From Polycladidibacter hongkongensis (lineage in GTDB: Bacteria; Pseudomonadota; Alphaproteobacteria; Rhizobiales; Stappiaceae), in NCBI RefSeq assembly GCF_001561995.1, contig NZ_LLWC01000008.1, positions 62,001-126,000 on the forward strand: DNA of 64,000 nt. The letters run 5' to 3'. This document shows, in pieces, positions 35,483 through 44,968 of the stretch. A model generated the notes under the pieces. The model had not been told where the DNA came from and ran no database searches. It saw only the letters and a program-made list of their open reading frames with translations. Positions within the stretch are counted from its first letter, which is position 1; each line of letters opens with the position of its first letter. Position numbers and translations under genes: made by a program.

Positions 35483-36715
35483 GTGTCAAACACTGCCAAA
35501 ACCGACGCCCAGCGCGTCGCCGCTCATCGAGCTGCCTTGCATCAAGCAACCCATCCGGCAGGTAAGATGATGCGTTTTGGTATGGACGATCCGCTCATGT
35601 TGGACGCGGGCACCAGCATTGCTCCATGGCAAATCGCCTATGAAACCTATGGCGAGCTGAACGCCGACAAGTCAAACGCTGTCCTGATTTGCCACGCCTT
35701 AACCGGTGATCAATACGTCGCCTCCACCAATCCGGTTACTGGTAAACCCGGCTGGTGGTCCATGATGGTTGGTCCGGGGAAACCAGTCGATACCAACCGC
35801 TTTTTTGTCATTTGCTCCAATGTGCTTGGCGGCTGCTATGGCACCACTGGCCCAGCAACCATTAATCCGGAAACAGAAAAACCCTACGGGTTGGATCTGC
35901 CAATCGTCACTATTGGCGATATGGTCCGCGCCCAGCGCAAACTGGTAGAGGCCTTGGGCATATCCAGCCTGTTCGCGGTGATTGGTGGCTCTATGGGAGG
36001 AATGCAAGTGCTGCAATGGGCAGCAGCCTACCCGGAAATGGTGTTCTCATGCGTCCCTATTGCCACCGGTCCGCGCCACTCCTCGCAAAACATTGCCTTT
36101 CACGAGGTGGGTCGCCAAGCAGTAATGGCGGATCCAAATTGGTGTGCGGGCAAGTATCTGGAGCAAGACCTGCGCCCGACAAAAGGTCTTTCCGTGGCGC
36201 GCATGGCGGCGCACATCACCTATATGTCGGATGAATCCTTGCACAACAAATTCGGCAGAAATCTGCAAGACCGCTCCAAAGTAACTTTTGGCTTTGAAGC
36301 CGATTTCCAGATTGAGAGCTACCTACGCCACCAAGGCATGACATTTGTGGATCGCTTCGATGCGAACTCCTATCTCTATGTCACTCGGGCCATGGATTAC
36401 TTCGATCTAGCTGCCCCGCATGATGGCTTGCTCGCTGGGGCATTCATGCAAACCAACACGCGCTTCTGTGTCATGTCTTTCACCACGGATTGGCTGTTCC
36501 CGACATCTGAAAGCAAATCGGTCGTCCACGCGCTGAACGCTGCTGGCGCGAATGTCTCGTTCGTCGAAATCGATTCCAGTCGCGGCCATGATGCTTTCCT
36601 GCTGGACGAACCGGAAATGTTCAAGACAATGCGCGGCTTCCTCATCGGCGCAGCCAATGCGCGCGGTATTGCCGGGCCAGATGCCAACCCAACAGAACAA
36701 GAAGCGCAGCAATAG
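35483..36715 (+). CDS. metX: Homoserine O-acyltransferase MetX
   Basis: First committed enzyme of methionine synthesis, acylating homoserine from an acyl-CoA. Alpha/beta hydrolase of 410 residues with the nucleophile elbow [13 protein letters not shown] (Ser nucleophile), [37 protein letters not shown] and the catalytic His in [13 protein letters not shown] 7 nt before GTG 35483 defines the start; the open frame to 35423 is unsupported. It forms an operon with metW. Although named acetyltransferase, MetX proteins paired with MetW have in other bacteria been shown to be succinyltransferases, and the metZ partner here fits that. Confidence 0.93.
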   Translation: MSNTAKTDAQRVAAHRAALHQATHPAGKMMRFGMDDPLMLDAGTSIAPWQIAYETYGELNADKSNAVLICHALTGDQYVASTNPVTGKPGWWSMMVGPGKPVDTNRFFVICSNVLGGCYGTTGPATINPETEKPYGLDLPIVTIGDMVRAQRKLVEALGISSLFAVIGGSMGGMQVLQWAAAYPEMVFSCVPIATGPRHSSQNIAFHEVGRQAVMADPNWCAGKYLEQDLRPTKGLSVARMAAHITYMSDESLHNKFGRNLQDRSKVTFGFEADFQIESYLRHQGMTFVDRFDANSYLYVTRAMDYFDLAAPHDGLLAGAFMQTNTRFCVMSFTTDWLFPTSESKSVVHALNAAGANVSFVEIDSSRGHDAFLLDEPEMFKTMRGFLIGAANARGIAGPDANPTEQEAQQ

Positions 36716-36724
36716 GAGCCCGCT

Positions 36725-37348
36725 ATGAGCCAAACAGACCTTAGCGCCGTGCGTGGCGACTATCAAATCCTCTGCGATTTTGTAAAGCCCGGCGCTCGCG
36801 TGCTTGATATCGGGTGTGGCAAGGGTGAGCTGTTGGAGCTGCTCATCGCCACCAGAAATGTCGATGGCCGTGGCATCGAAATTTCCCAATCCGGCGTGAA
36901 TGAATGCGTGTCGCGCGGCCTGCCCGCTGTGCAAGGCGACGCTGATAAGGATCTTTCAGCCTACCCGAACGATGCCTTTGACTATGCGATCCTAAGCCAA
37001 ACCCTGCAAGCCACTATGGACCCGAAAGGCGTCTTGGAGGAGTTGTTGCGCATTGGGCAGAAGGCCGTGATTTCCTTCCCAAATTTCGGCCACTGGCGCA
37101 ACCGCCTGCAATTGCTTTGGCGCGGACGCATGCCGGTGACAGATTACCTTCCCTATGAATGGTACGACACACCCAACATCCACTTCTGTACCATCCGAGA
37201 TTTTGTCGCCCTTGCTGATGAGGTAGGCGCCCGTGTGCTACGTGCCGAAGCTCTGAACGAGAAAGGCCTACCTATCGGCTTCAACGCGCCTTGGTGGGTT
37301 TGGAACTTGATCGGAGATCAAGCCATCTTTCTCTTGGAGAAAAAGTAA
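36725..37348 (+). CDS. metW: Methionine biosynthesis protein MetW
   Basis: A 207-residue class I SAM-methyltransferase-like protein that partners MetX in proteobacteria. The start is the MetW signature (DYQILCDFVKPGARVLDIGCGKGELLELL). It goes on with FDYAILSQTLQAT, KAVISFPNFGHWRNRLQLLWRGRMPVT and PYEWYDTPNIHFCTIRDF, all strongly conserved. ATG 36725 is 9 nt past the metX stop. The molecular role is unclear; an activator of MetX is the usual view. Confidence 0.95.
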   Translation: MSQTDLSAVRGDYQILCDFVKPGARVLDIGCGKGELLELLIATRNVDGRGIEISQSGVNECVSRGLPAVQGDADKDLSAYPNDAFDYAILSQTLQATMDPKGVLEELLRIGQKAVISFPNFGHWRNRLQLLWRGRMPVTDYLPYEWYDTPNIHFCTIRDFVALADEVGARVLRAEALNEKGLPIGFNAPWWVWNLIGDQAIFLLEKK

Positions 37349-37375
37349 CGCGCAGTGCAGTAGCCTGTTCACCGC

Positions 37376-38170
37376 CTAATGGCTTGGGCTTGGCTGCTGC
37401 TCTTTGCTCTCATCGGCTTTCCGCCGCGCCTGCACGCCAACAGGCTTGCCCTCTGGCAAAAACACGGGACGCAACACGCGCGCCACCCGGCTACCGCGCG
37501 TCGGCACACCGCGATACACCTGCTTTTCAGCCTCAAGCACCAGCAACCCGGCAAAGCTGCTGCCGATGACCGCGCCTATACGTTCAAAAACCCTCGCATT
37601 GCGAAGAACGAACTTGGATTTTGTCGGCGGTAGATAGAGCGCTTCCTCGCGTGCTGTCACCTTCAGGCTGTGCGAACCAAGCAGCCCTTCCAGCTGCGAA
37701 CGGGAATAGGGCGTACCATAACCAAATGGCGAGGCCTCCGATTGCGCCCAAATTCCACGCCTGTTCGGCACGATCACAATTATACGCCCACCCGGCGCCA
37801 GCACCCGATACACTTCATTGAGCAGCCCGGTCGGATTGTTGGACATATCTAAAGCATGCACCAGAATAATCCGGTCAATGCTGGAATCTGGAAGCGGCAA
37901 TTCATCACTATCGCACAAGAAAGCTTTGTTGGCGTAGTGGCTCTCGCGAGGCCATTTCACCACCCCTTGCGCAGCGGGCATCCCGGCAAAAATCCGGTTT
38001 GTTTCCTTCAGATAAGGGCGCAAAAAGGGGCCGGTGTAGCCAAGACCTAGCAGAGAGTGCCCATCTATTTCCGGCCACAATCTGCGCACCCGACGATTGA
38101 TCAACACGCGTAGCATACGCCCCATTGGCAGGTCGTAGAATTCTTTCAGATGAACTACATCAAGAAACAT
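37376..38170 (-). CDS. Class I SAM-dependent methyltransferase
   Basis: A 264-residue methyltransferase-fold protein of unknown substrate. SAM-related segments are LLGLGYTGPFLRPY (a divergent motif I), FLCDSDELPLPDSSIDRIILVHALDMSNNP and LNEVYRVLAPGGRIIVIVPNRRGIWAQ. The C-terminal half contains a basic Arg/Lys-rich tail. ATG 38170 is preceded by GAGCGGGA; GTG 38191 in frame is an alternative. It is divergent from gloB, an arrangement common in Rhizobiales, and convergent with metW. Confidence 0.85.
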   Translation of the reverse strand: MFLDVVHLKEFYDLPMGRMLRVLINRRVRRLWPEIDGHSLLGLGYTGPFLRPYLKETNRIFAGMPAAQGVVKWPRESHYANKAFLCDSDELPLPDSSIDRIILVHALDMSNNPTGLLNEVYRVLAPGGRIIVIVPNRRGIWAQSEASPFGYGTPYSRSQLEGLLGSHSLKVTAREEALYLPPTKSKFVLRNARVFERIGAVIGSSFAGLLVLEAEKQVYRGVPTRGSRVARVLRPVFLPEGKPVGVQARRKADESKEQQPSPSH

Positions 38171-38346
38171 GGGTATCCCGCTCAATCGCACCTACTTATA
38201 AGTTTATGGGGTCGATTGGCCTGAGGTGCAACACCTAGATTTCCATTCTGCTGAATTGGCGGCAAACGGCCTCAAGCTGTGGTAGGATAGAATTCGACAA
38301 ACCCTAACAACGGTTTTTATATGTGCCTGTGCCGGGAGCAAACGAC

Positions 38347-39120
38347 ATGCTGAATTTTGAAACTCATCTTTTTATTTGTGAAGGCGACAATTTCGGGCTC
38401 CTCGTCCACGACAAGGCAACAGGCGCCACCGCCGCAATTGATGCCGCAGCAACCCGCCCCTATCTGGACGAGTTGGAGAAAAAGGGCTGGAATCTTACCG
38501 ACATTCTTGTCACTCACCATCATTCAGATCATGTCGCCGGTATTCCCGATTTGGCGAGGGAAACAGGCGCAAAGGTGACTGGCAATGCCCGCTCCAGGCA
38601 GGCGCTGTCCTTTATGGATATCGGTGTCGAAGACGGCGACCACATAATGATTGGGGACTTGCGCGCGCAAGCGCTCAGTACACCGGCCCACACTTTGGAC
38701 AGCCTCAGCTGGTGGTTTGAAGAAGCCGGTTTTGCGCACACCGGCGACACGCTGTTTTCCGTCGGATGCGGGCGCGTATTTGAGGGCGATGCCCCCATGT
38801 TGCACGCTTCTCTTGACTATTTGGTGCGGACGCTCCCCCCGCAAACACGCATCTTCTGTGGGCATGAGTACACCGCAAGCAATATCAAATTTGCCCTAAG
38901 CGTTGATCCTGAAAACGCGGAGCTACTAGCACGCGCTGCCGAAGTCGAAAGCATCTTGGCAAAAGGCGGCCACACACTGCCAACAACCATGGAAAAAGAG
39001 CTGAAGACCAACCCGTTCCTGCGCACGTCAGATGTCGCCTTGCGCCGCGCGATTGGTATGGCTTCAGCTAGTGATGTGGAAGTATTTACCCAACTGCGTC
39101 ACCATAAAGACCGCTTTTAG
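38347..39120 (+). CDS. gloB: Hydroxyacylglutathione hydrolase (glyoxalase II)
   Basis: Hydrolyses S-D-lactoylglutathione to D-lactate and glutathione in methylglyoxal detoxification. Metallo-beta-lactamase fold of 257 residues with metal motif THHHSDHVAG, TPAHTLDSLSWW, AHTGDTLFSVGCGRVFEG, and FCGHEYTASNIKFAL. The glutathione-contacting C-terminal residues (LKTNPFLR) are present. GGGAG 9 nt before ATG 38347 supports the start. An open frame from 38323 lacks a site. Confidence 0.94.
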   Translation: MLNFETHLFICEGDNFGLLVHDKATGATAAIDAAATRPYLDELEKKGWNLTDILVTHHHSDHVAGIPDLARETGAKVTGNARSRQALSFMDIGVEDGDHIMIGDLRAQALSTPAHTLDSLSWWFEEAGFAHTGDTLFSVGCGRVFEGDAPMLHASLDYLVRTLPPQTRIFCGHEYTASNIKFALSVDPENAELLARAAEVESILAKGGHTLPTTMEKELKTNPFLRTSDVALRRAIGMASASDVEVFTQLRHHKDRF

Positions 39121-39374
39121 CACTTACAACACTTGAGAATGCTTGAACTTTCGCAGCAGGTGCCCTCCACACCGCAAAAAACACCCCAGGGCACTCTCTA
39201 GTATATCAGATATCCCTATCCATTATTATGTAAATAAATCAGTTAGATAAACAAAATACAATGCGCGAACTAAGCGATCCGGCAAGCATGTCGTTCTTCA
39301 CAGCCTCTGAATGTACTGCAAAAGCCTAACACGCAAAATCGCTTGCTTTAGCACCTGCGGTGTTTAGAGTGCGC

Positions 39375-39386
39375 AACGCTAGCGTT
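39375..39386. promoter_or_regulatory. 12-bp palindrome upstream of argG
   Basis: AACGCTAGCGTT is perfectly palindromic and ends 32 nt before the argG start. Short flanking TGCG/CGCA arms extend it imperfectly. It could be an operator or a leader hairpin; it does not match an ArgR box that I can recognise. Confidence 0.35.
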
Positions 39387-39418
39387 TTACGCATTAACCA
39401 GAATTTGGAATCTAATCT

Positions 39419-40645
39419 ATGGCCCACGGCGACATCAAAAAGGTTGTGCTTGCCTATTCCGGCGGGCTCGACACCTCGATTATTCTCAAATGGCTGCAAA
39501 CAGAACTCGGCTGCGAAGTGGTTACCTTCACTGCTGACCTAGGTCAGGGTGAAGAGCTGGAACCAGCGCGACGAAAAGCCGAGATGATGGGCATTAAAGA
39601 AATCTACATTGATGATCTTCGTGAAGAATTCATCAAAGATTTCGTCTACCCGATGTTCCGTGCAAACGCCGTCTACGAAGGCGTTTACCTGCTCGGCACT
39701 TCCATTGCCCGTCCGCTAATTTCCAAGCGCCTTATCGAGATCGCCGAGGAAACCGGCGCAGATGCTGTCGCACACGGCGCCACCGGCAAGGGTAATGATC
39801 AGGTTCGCTTCGAGCTCGGCTGCTATGCGCTGAACCCAGACATCAAAGTAATCGCGCCATGGCGCGACTGGTCTTTCAAATCGCGCACCGATCTTCTTAA
39901 CTTCGCAGAAATGCACCAGATCCCGGTTCCAAAAGACAAGCGCGGCGAGGCACCATTCTCCGTAGATGCCAATATGCTGCACTCGTCTTCCGAAGGTAAA
40001 GTTCTGGAAGATCCAAACGAGGAAGCACCAGACTACGTCTTCCAGCGCACCGTCAGCCCGGAAACCGCACCGGATCAAGCTACAGAGATCGAAATTACCT
40101 TTGAAAAAGGTGATGCCGTCGCCATCAATGGCGTGCACATGTCTCCTGCGACCCTGTTCGCCAAGTTGAACGACTACGGCCGCGACAACGGCATTGGCCG
40201 CTTGGATCTGGTCGAGAACCGCTTTGTCGGCATGAAATCCCGCGGTATCTATGAGACCCCGGGCGGCACCATCTTGCTCTCTGCGCACCGTGCAATCGAA
40301 TCCATCACAATGGATCGCGAAGCCGCGCACCTTAAAGACGAGCTGATGCCCCGCTACGCCAAGCTCATCTATAATGGCTTCTGGTTCTCTCCAGAGCGCG
40401 AGATGTTGCAGGCATTGATCGACAAATCACAGGAGCCGGTCTCCGGCACCGTTAAGCTCAAGCTTTACAAAGGCAACGTGATTGTTGTTGGCCGCGCTTC
40501 GCCAAACTCGCTTTACTCTGAAGAGCTGGTCACCTTTGAAGATGATCACGGCGCTTATGATCAGAAAGACGCAGCAGGCTTCATTCGCCTGAACGCACTG
40601 CGCCTGCGCTCGCTGGCCAACCGCCGCAAAAAAGTCGGCGTCTGA
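39419..40645 (+). CDS. argG: Argininosuccinate synthase
   Basis: Joins citrulline and aspartate with ATP in arginine synthesis. The 408-residue protein has the ATP loop [16 protein letters not shown], the citrulline/aspartate segment [15 protein letters not shown], and APWRDWSF and [16 protein letters not shown], all diagnostic. The last 15 residues are basic (NRRKKVGV). The ATG at 39419 matches the family start ([18 protein letters not shown]). A strong terminator follows. Confidence 0.97.
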   Translation: MAHGDIKKVVLAYSGGLDTSIILKWLQTELGCEVVTFTADLGQGEELEPARRKAEMMGIKEIYIDDLREEFIKDFVYPMFRANAVYEGVYLLGTSIARPLISKRLIEIAEETGADAVAHGATGKGNDQVRFELGCYALNPDIKVIAPWRDWSFKSRTDLLNFAEMHQIPVPKDKRGEAPFSVDANMLHSSSEGKVLEDPNEEAPDYVFQRTVSPETAPDQATEIEITFEKGDAVAINGVHMSPATLFAKLNDYGRDNGIGRLDLVENRFVGMKSRGIYETPGGTILLSAHRAIESITMDREAAHLKDELMPRYAKLIYNGFWFSPEREMLQALIDKSQEPVSGTVKLKLYKGNVIVVGRASPNSLYSEELVTFEDDHGAYDQKDAAGFIRLNALRLRSLANRRKKVGV

Positions 40646-40663
40646 TCTCAGCTCAGCACCAAT

Positions 40664-40700
40664 AAAAAACCCGCCCCGGCACTGCTTGGGCGGGTTTTTT
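40664..40700 (+). terminator. Terminator of argG
   Basis: A 13-bp stem with A6/T6 ends and a GC core (CCCGCCC/GGGCGGG) and an 11-nt loop; it should work in both directions. Confidence 0.93.
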
Positions 40701-40729
40701 ATTAAATTCGCCAAAACCGGGATCCGGTA

Positions 40730-40756
40730 TGTAACGAAAGCCAGCGCCCACTCGTC
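40730..40756 (+). promoter_or_regulatory. Candidate ECF41 promoter
   Basis: TGTAAC (40730-40735) and CGTC (40753-40756) with 17 nt between resemble the TGTCACA / CGTC elements described for ECF41-controlled promoters. It lies 32 nt upstream of the CMD gene that precedes the sigma-factor gene. The -35 part has one mismatch in TGTCAC. Confidence 0.55.
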
Positions 40757-40788
40757 ATTCAAGTATCTAACAAGCAAAGGATACCCGA

Positions 40789-41238
40789 ATGGCAACCCCG
40801 AGATTTTCACTTTTTGACAGCAAAGACCCCTTTTTTAAGGGCATGCAAGCAACAGAAATCGTCCTTTCTGAAGCACCAGTGCCCGCAAAAACCAGACACC
40901 TCATCCGCATCAGAATCTCTCAGTTAAACGCCTGCAACTTCTGCCTGAATATGCATCTGGCGGAAGCTAGGAAAGACGGCGAAACTCAAGAGCGCTTGGA
41001 TCTGCTCGCCATATGGCGCGATGCCGAGGGCTTCTCGGCGGCCGAGCGTGCTGCTTTGGAATGGGCAGAAGCCCTCACCTACCCGAGCACCAAACACTCA
41101 AAGTTGCTCACAAAGCTCTACACAAAGCTGCAACTCCATTACGATACAGACGCCGTGCGGTCACTTAGTTATGATGTGGCAATGATTAACGCGTGGAACC
41201 GCGTCAACATCGCTGCCCACAACGGTATGGAGCACTAG
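40789..41238 (+). CDS. Carboxymuconolactone decarboxylase family protein (AhpD-like)
   Basis: A 149-residue CMD/AhpD-fold protein. The redox motif is NACNFCLNMHLAEARKDGE (CxxCxxxH), the usual AhpD catalytic center, so a peroxidase-related or hydroperoxide-reducing role is possible. It is directly upstream of an ECF41 sigma factor (3 nt apart). ECF41 genes are habitually paired with carboxymuconolactone decarboxylase, oxidoreductase or epimerase genes that the sigma factor controls. A candidate ECF promoter lies upstream. The substrate is unknown. Confidence 0.9.
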   Translation: MATPRFSLFDSKDPFFKGMQATEIVLSEAPVPAKTRHLIRIRISQLNACNFCLNMHLAEARKDGETQERLDLLAIWRDAEGFSAAERAALEWAEALTYPSTKHSKLLTKLYTKLQLHYDTDAVRSLSYDVAMINAWNRVNIAAHNGMEH

Positions 41239-41241
41239 AAG

Positions 41242-42141
41242 ATGCCAATCGTGAACAAAGAGATCCCCAACCACAGTTCGCTGTTCACCTCGGAGCGCAG
41301 GAAACTGCGCTCTTTGGCTTATCGCATGTTAGGCACGCTTGATAGTGCCGACGATGCATTGCAGGACACGTTTGTTCGCTTTTTGCAACAAGAGCTCGCG
41401 CAAATTCAACATCCGAAGGCGTGGCTATACAAAACCTGCACCAACATCTGCCTCGACGTGCTTAAATCTTCGCGGCACACCCGAATGAACTATGTCGGCG
41501 TATGGCTGCCCGAGCCCATCAGCGCGGAAATCCTGATCGATTTTGTAGATCCGGCGGAGCGCAGAGATCGCTTTTCCTTAGCTATGATGCACGCCATGCA
41601 AACTCTGCCACCAAACGAACGCGCGGCCTTTCTTCTTGCCGAGCTTCTGGAATTGAACTACCGCGAAATAAGTGCTGTTCTGGATAAAACGGAGAACTCT
41701 TGCAGGCAGTTGGTCTACCGCGCGCGCCAACGCTTAGATGGTACACTGCCAACTGAGGCGGAGCGCCGAAACCTCGAAGAACTCACTGACAAATTTTTCA
41801 TCTCACTCTTGGCAGGAGACGTAGAGGGCATATCCCAACTTGTCGCCGAAGATGTTGAGTTCTGGTCAGATGGCGGCGGCAAAGTGCCCTCCACCATTAA
41901 CATCATCTACAGTGCAGACCGCGTCACCCGCCTGCTTCAAGGGCTCTACAAAAAGTTTTGGCACGGGCTTACGTTCAAGCAGGTGGAAGCAAACGGTGAG
42001 CCCGCCCTGCTTTCCGTTGGCCCAACAGGAGCTGAAACTCTCATTTGCTTGCAAACTGGCAATAAGGTCCAAAAGATCTTTGTTATCCGCAACCCGGACA
42101 AGCTAAAATCCTTCGCACAACCTGCTTTCGCAATACAGTAG
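41242..42141 (+). CDS. ECF41-family RNA polymerase sigma factor
   Basis: Extracytoplasmic-function sigma factor with a C-terminal SnoaL-like extension, 299 residues. Sigma region 2 spans LRSLAYRMLGTLDSADDALQDTFVRFL and region 4 has LPPNERAAFLLAELLELNYREISAVLDKTENSCRQLVYRARQRL. Three ECF41 marks are visible: WLPEP in the linker (from residue 88), DGGGK (210-214) and NPDKL (284-288) in the extension. In ECF41 this extension takes the place of an anti-sigma factor, and none is encoded nearby. It is in one operon with the CMD gene and probably autoregulated. Confidence 0.93.
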   Translation: MPIVNKEIPNHSSLFTSERRKLRSLAYRMLGTLDSADDALQDTFVRFLQQELAQIQHPKAWLYKTCTNICLDVLKSSRHTRMNYVGVWLPEPISAEILIDFVDPAERRDRFSLAMMHAMQTLPPNERAAFLLAELLELNYREISAVLDKTENSCRQLVYRARQRLDGTLPTEAERRNLEELTDKFFISLLAGDVEGISQLVAEDVEFWSDGGGKVPSTINIIYSADRVTRLLQGLYKKFWHGLTFKQVEANGEPALLSVGPTGAETLICLQTGNKVQKIFVIRNPDKLKSFAQPAFAIQ

Positions 42142-42239
42142 TTCGCAAGCTTCTCACGGGAAAAGGCAAAAGCGCTGTTCTCCTTTCGCTGATGAAACGC
42201 TAGTGTCAGAAGCATCATAGATTTTCTAAAGAGTTTTCA

Positions 42240-43589
42240 ATGGGCGCGATCTGGACGAAACGGAAAAGCGGAAAAACGTTAAGAAAAAAGGATTTTCGCA
42301 GTCCCTTCGAAGTGGATTATGCCCGTATCGTGCACGCAGGTGCCTTCCGCCGTCTGCAAGGCAAAACCCAAATCCTGAACCTAGGTGACAGTGATTTTTA
42401 TCGCACCCGGCTCACCCACTCCATGGAAGTTGCTCAGATCGCAGGTGGTCTGCTACAGCAAATAGAACACACTTCACCCGCAGAGCATCCTGCCCGTAGC
42501 GTACTGCCCTGTCGGCCTCTGGTACAAACTCTTGGATTAGCTCACGACCTCGGCCATCCCCCTTTCGGGCATGGCGGCGAAGTCGCACTCAACTATTGCA
42601 TGCGTGATCATGGCGGCTTTGAGGGCAACGGCCAGACCCTGCGCATACTCGCCAAGTTGGAAAGCTACTCATCAGATCACGGCGCTGATCTAACTCGCCG
42701 CAGTTTGCTGGGCCTTCTCAAGTATCCTGTTACGCTAGAGAAGCTAAAAAATCCGACGCTTTCACCAAAATTGCTAAGCACTCCAAGTACTCTGGGTATA
42801 CTAGACCCTGAAAGCTGCGCCCCGCCCAAGTCCTATATGGCAAGCGAAGAGAATACGGTTCAATGGCTCCTTCAGCACCTGAGCCAATCTGACAGAAAAC
42901 GTTTCACAGACGTCAAACCACGAGACGGCAAGCATAGCAAAACACGACACAAGTCGCTGGACTGCTCCTTCATGGATATCGCTGACGACATCGCCTACGG
43001 GGTTCACGACCTTGAAGATGCAACTGAACTTGGCCTTATAAAAAGAGAAGCATTCCAAAACGCAATCTCGCAAGATATATGCCGTGCTTTCTTGGAGGAA
43101 CAAATATCCGATTACCCAGATAAAGCGGGTAACAACCCTTATGATCGCTTGCTTGATGCGCTGTTCTCCCAAAGCGGCAAACGTAAAATGATGATTTCTT
43201 TGCTGGTGAGCCATTTCATCAGAGGAGTTGAGTTTATCGAGCTTCCAGAATTTGAGGAGCCACTGCTGCGTTATCGGGTTCAAATGGCAAGTGATAGAAA
43301 GCCATTCCTCGACGCCCTTAAGAAACTGGTGGCGGATGAGCTGATCTTTAGCCCAAATGTGCAGCACCTAGAGTTTAAAGGCCAGCAAATGGTGGTGCAG
43401 GTCTTCGAGGTCATTGCCAGCAACCCCAAGCGGCTTTTGCCAGCAGAGCATTTCCATCGCTTTGACGGCGCCGGAAAGGACCTGCGTATAGTCTGCGATT
43501 ATATCGCCTCCATGACCGACGCAACATTGCTGAAAACATACGACCGTCTGTTTAGCCCTCACATGGGTTCAGTATTTGATAGGCTGTAG
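42240..43589 (+). CDS. dNTP triphosphohydrolase (dGTPase)
   Basis: HD-domain enzyme hydrolysing dNTPs to nucleoside and triphosphate. The 449-residue protein has RIVHAGAFRRLQGKTQIL, then TRLTHSMEVAQIAGG (metal His), LAHDLGHPPFGHGGE (HD motif) and a later FMDIADDIAYGVHDLEDA, in the order of this family. Length agrees with the longer dGTPase form. AAAGAG precedes ATG 42240. It follows the ECF41 gene by 98 nt and does not obviously share its transcript. Confidence 0.92.
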   Translation: MGAIWTKRKSGKTLRKKDFRSPFEVDYARIVHAGAFRRLQGKTQILNLGDSDFYRTRLTHSMEVAQIAGGLLQQIEHTSPAEHPARSVLPCRPLVQTLGLAHDLGHPPFGHGGEVALNYCMRDHGGFEGNGQTLRILAKLESYSSDHGADLTRRSLLGLLKYPVTLEKLKNPTLSPKLLSTPSTLGILDPESCAPPKSYMASEENTVQWLLQHLSQSDRKRFTDVKPRDGKHSKTRHKSLDCSFMDIADDIAYGVHDLEDATELGLIKREAFQNAISQDICRAFLEEQISDYPDKAGNNPYDRLLDALFSQSGKRKMMISLLVSHFIRGVEFIELPEFEEPLLRYRVQMASDRKPFLDALKKLVADELIFSPNVQHLEFKGQQMVVQVFEVIASNPKRLLPAEHFHRFDGAGKDLRIVCDYIASMTDATLLKTYDRLFSPHMGSVFDRL

Positions 43590-43603
43590 CACTCACTGCC
43601 TCA

Positions 43604-44833
43604 TCATGCAGGAGCCGGCACACCAAGAACCACCACGGCAAGACAGAGAAGCCCAACAAACGCAAATCCCACTTGGCGAGCCCTTCGGTCAGCAATGCTA
43701 TGCTGGGTATTCAACACAGCCAACGCGACCCCGCATTGCGTTAGGTAAAACAGCGCAAACGCCTGAGAAGCAAGGGTTACAATGCGCATAACATCCGTTC
43801 GCCAAACCAAAGCAATTGCAACAACGCCAATCAAGATATAGGCGTGCTTTACATCCACGCGCCGCTCGGTTGTATCCTCAAGCAATCCCGCACTGCCCAA
43901 GCTGTCAGCAATCGCAGCACCAAACTGGCTTGCCACCGCCCCAAGAGTGAGCATAAGCGGCAAGATGATCGCAACATGCCCGACGAGGGAAATTACCGCA
44001 GCAATAGAACGATCGGCCTCCAGGTAGCCAAACAGCACACTGATAAGTGCAAAAAATACCAGGTAGATTCCCGCGGAGAACCGCTGAGCCAAACGCATAG
44101 AGGAGATCCGAAGTGGTGCGCTGTACTCGTCCCCCAAAAAACGGGAGGTTTCAAAGCCCTGCACGATAATCAGCAGGCCAAGCAGCACCTGCACCTTATG
44201 CAGGCTAAAGCTGGTCGTTTCTGCTGGCAACTGCCACTCGCCTTCAAAAACAAGCGTGCCGTTGTAAAGCAACAAACCCGCCAGCAGTGCACCAATTATC
44301 GCCAAATTTAACGCTACTGCATACTTTTCCACCTTTTCTACAGAGCCAAGCCCACCGGATACGCCCGCACCTGCAATAACAAAAAGTAGCAGACTAGCAA
44401 TAACTTGGGCTCCTACATCGCTCTCAATGCCAAACCCTTTAAGAATGAAATTTCCTAGCAAAACAAGGTAGTAGGCAATCGAAACAAAATAAGCGAATGC
44501 CAACAAGAGTTGCGAGAGTTTTTCAAGCGAAATGATGAGCCGGTGCTGCCCACGTGCATCCCTTGCCGCAAATAATGGTTCGGCATACTGGATATTGAAG
44601 CGGATCACTATGCCAATGCAATAAGCCGCAACAATCAGCACAAAAATGCCGAGAATTGCCCAGTTACCAAGCTCGCCCGCCAAGATAGGAACGGACACCA
44701 AAAAACCGCTCCCTATGATGGAAGCAAGCGGCGTTAGTGTCGCCTGCCACCGCTCGGAGCCTTGCAACTTCGGGCGCATTAATACCCAAAGCAATACCAG
44801 CGCCACCGCTATTACCACCACACTGTTCAGCAC
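43604..44833 (-). CDS. APC-superfamily-like membrane transporter
   Basis: A 409-residue membrane protein with about 11 hydrophobic helices. The early IIGSGFLVSVPILAGELGNWAIL resembles the unwound helix 1 of APC/LeuT-fold carriers, and LLGLLIIVQGFETSRFLGDEY lies where the sixth helix is expected. The substrate cannot be inferred. AGAGG precedes GTG 44833. It is convergent with the dGTPase gene. Confidence 0.75.
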   Translation of the reverse strand: MLNSVVVIAVALVLLWVLMRPKLQGSERWQATLTPLASIIGSGFLVSVPILAGELGNWAILGIFVLIVAAYCIGIVIRFNIQYAEPLFAARDARGQHRLIISLEKLSQLLLAFAYFVSIAYYLVLLGNFILKGFGIESDVGAQVIASLLLFVIAGAGVSGGLGSVEKVEKYAVALNLAIIGALLAGLLLYNGTLVFEGEWQLPAETTSFSLHKVQVLLGLLIIVQGFETSRFLGDEYSAPLRISSMRLAQRFSAGIYLVFFALISVLFGYLEADRSIAAVISLVGHVAIILPLMLTLGAVASQFGAAIADSLGSAGLLEDTTERRVDVKHAYILIGVVAIALVWRTDVMRIVTLASQAFALFYLTQCGVALAVLNTQHSIADRRARQVGFAFVGLLCLAVVVLGVPAPA

Positions 44834-44919
44834 GCGAACCTCTTTTGGACATCGCCAGAGCCCACAACATAGCGCTGTGTACGCTCAAACACACCTCCAG
44901 CTTTTGGCAGGCCAAAACA

Positions 44920-44946
44920 AAAGGGGTACCAAATGGCACCCCTTTC
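44920..44946 (-). terminator. Terminator of metZ
   Basis: An 11-position stem AAAGGGGTACC/GGCACCCCTTT with one mismatch and a 4-nt loop is followed on the minus strand by TGTTTTGG. It lies 23 nt past the metZ stop. Confidence 0.8.
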
Positions 44947-44968
44947 AAAAATCAACACTGTACTTGCT

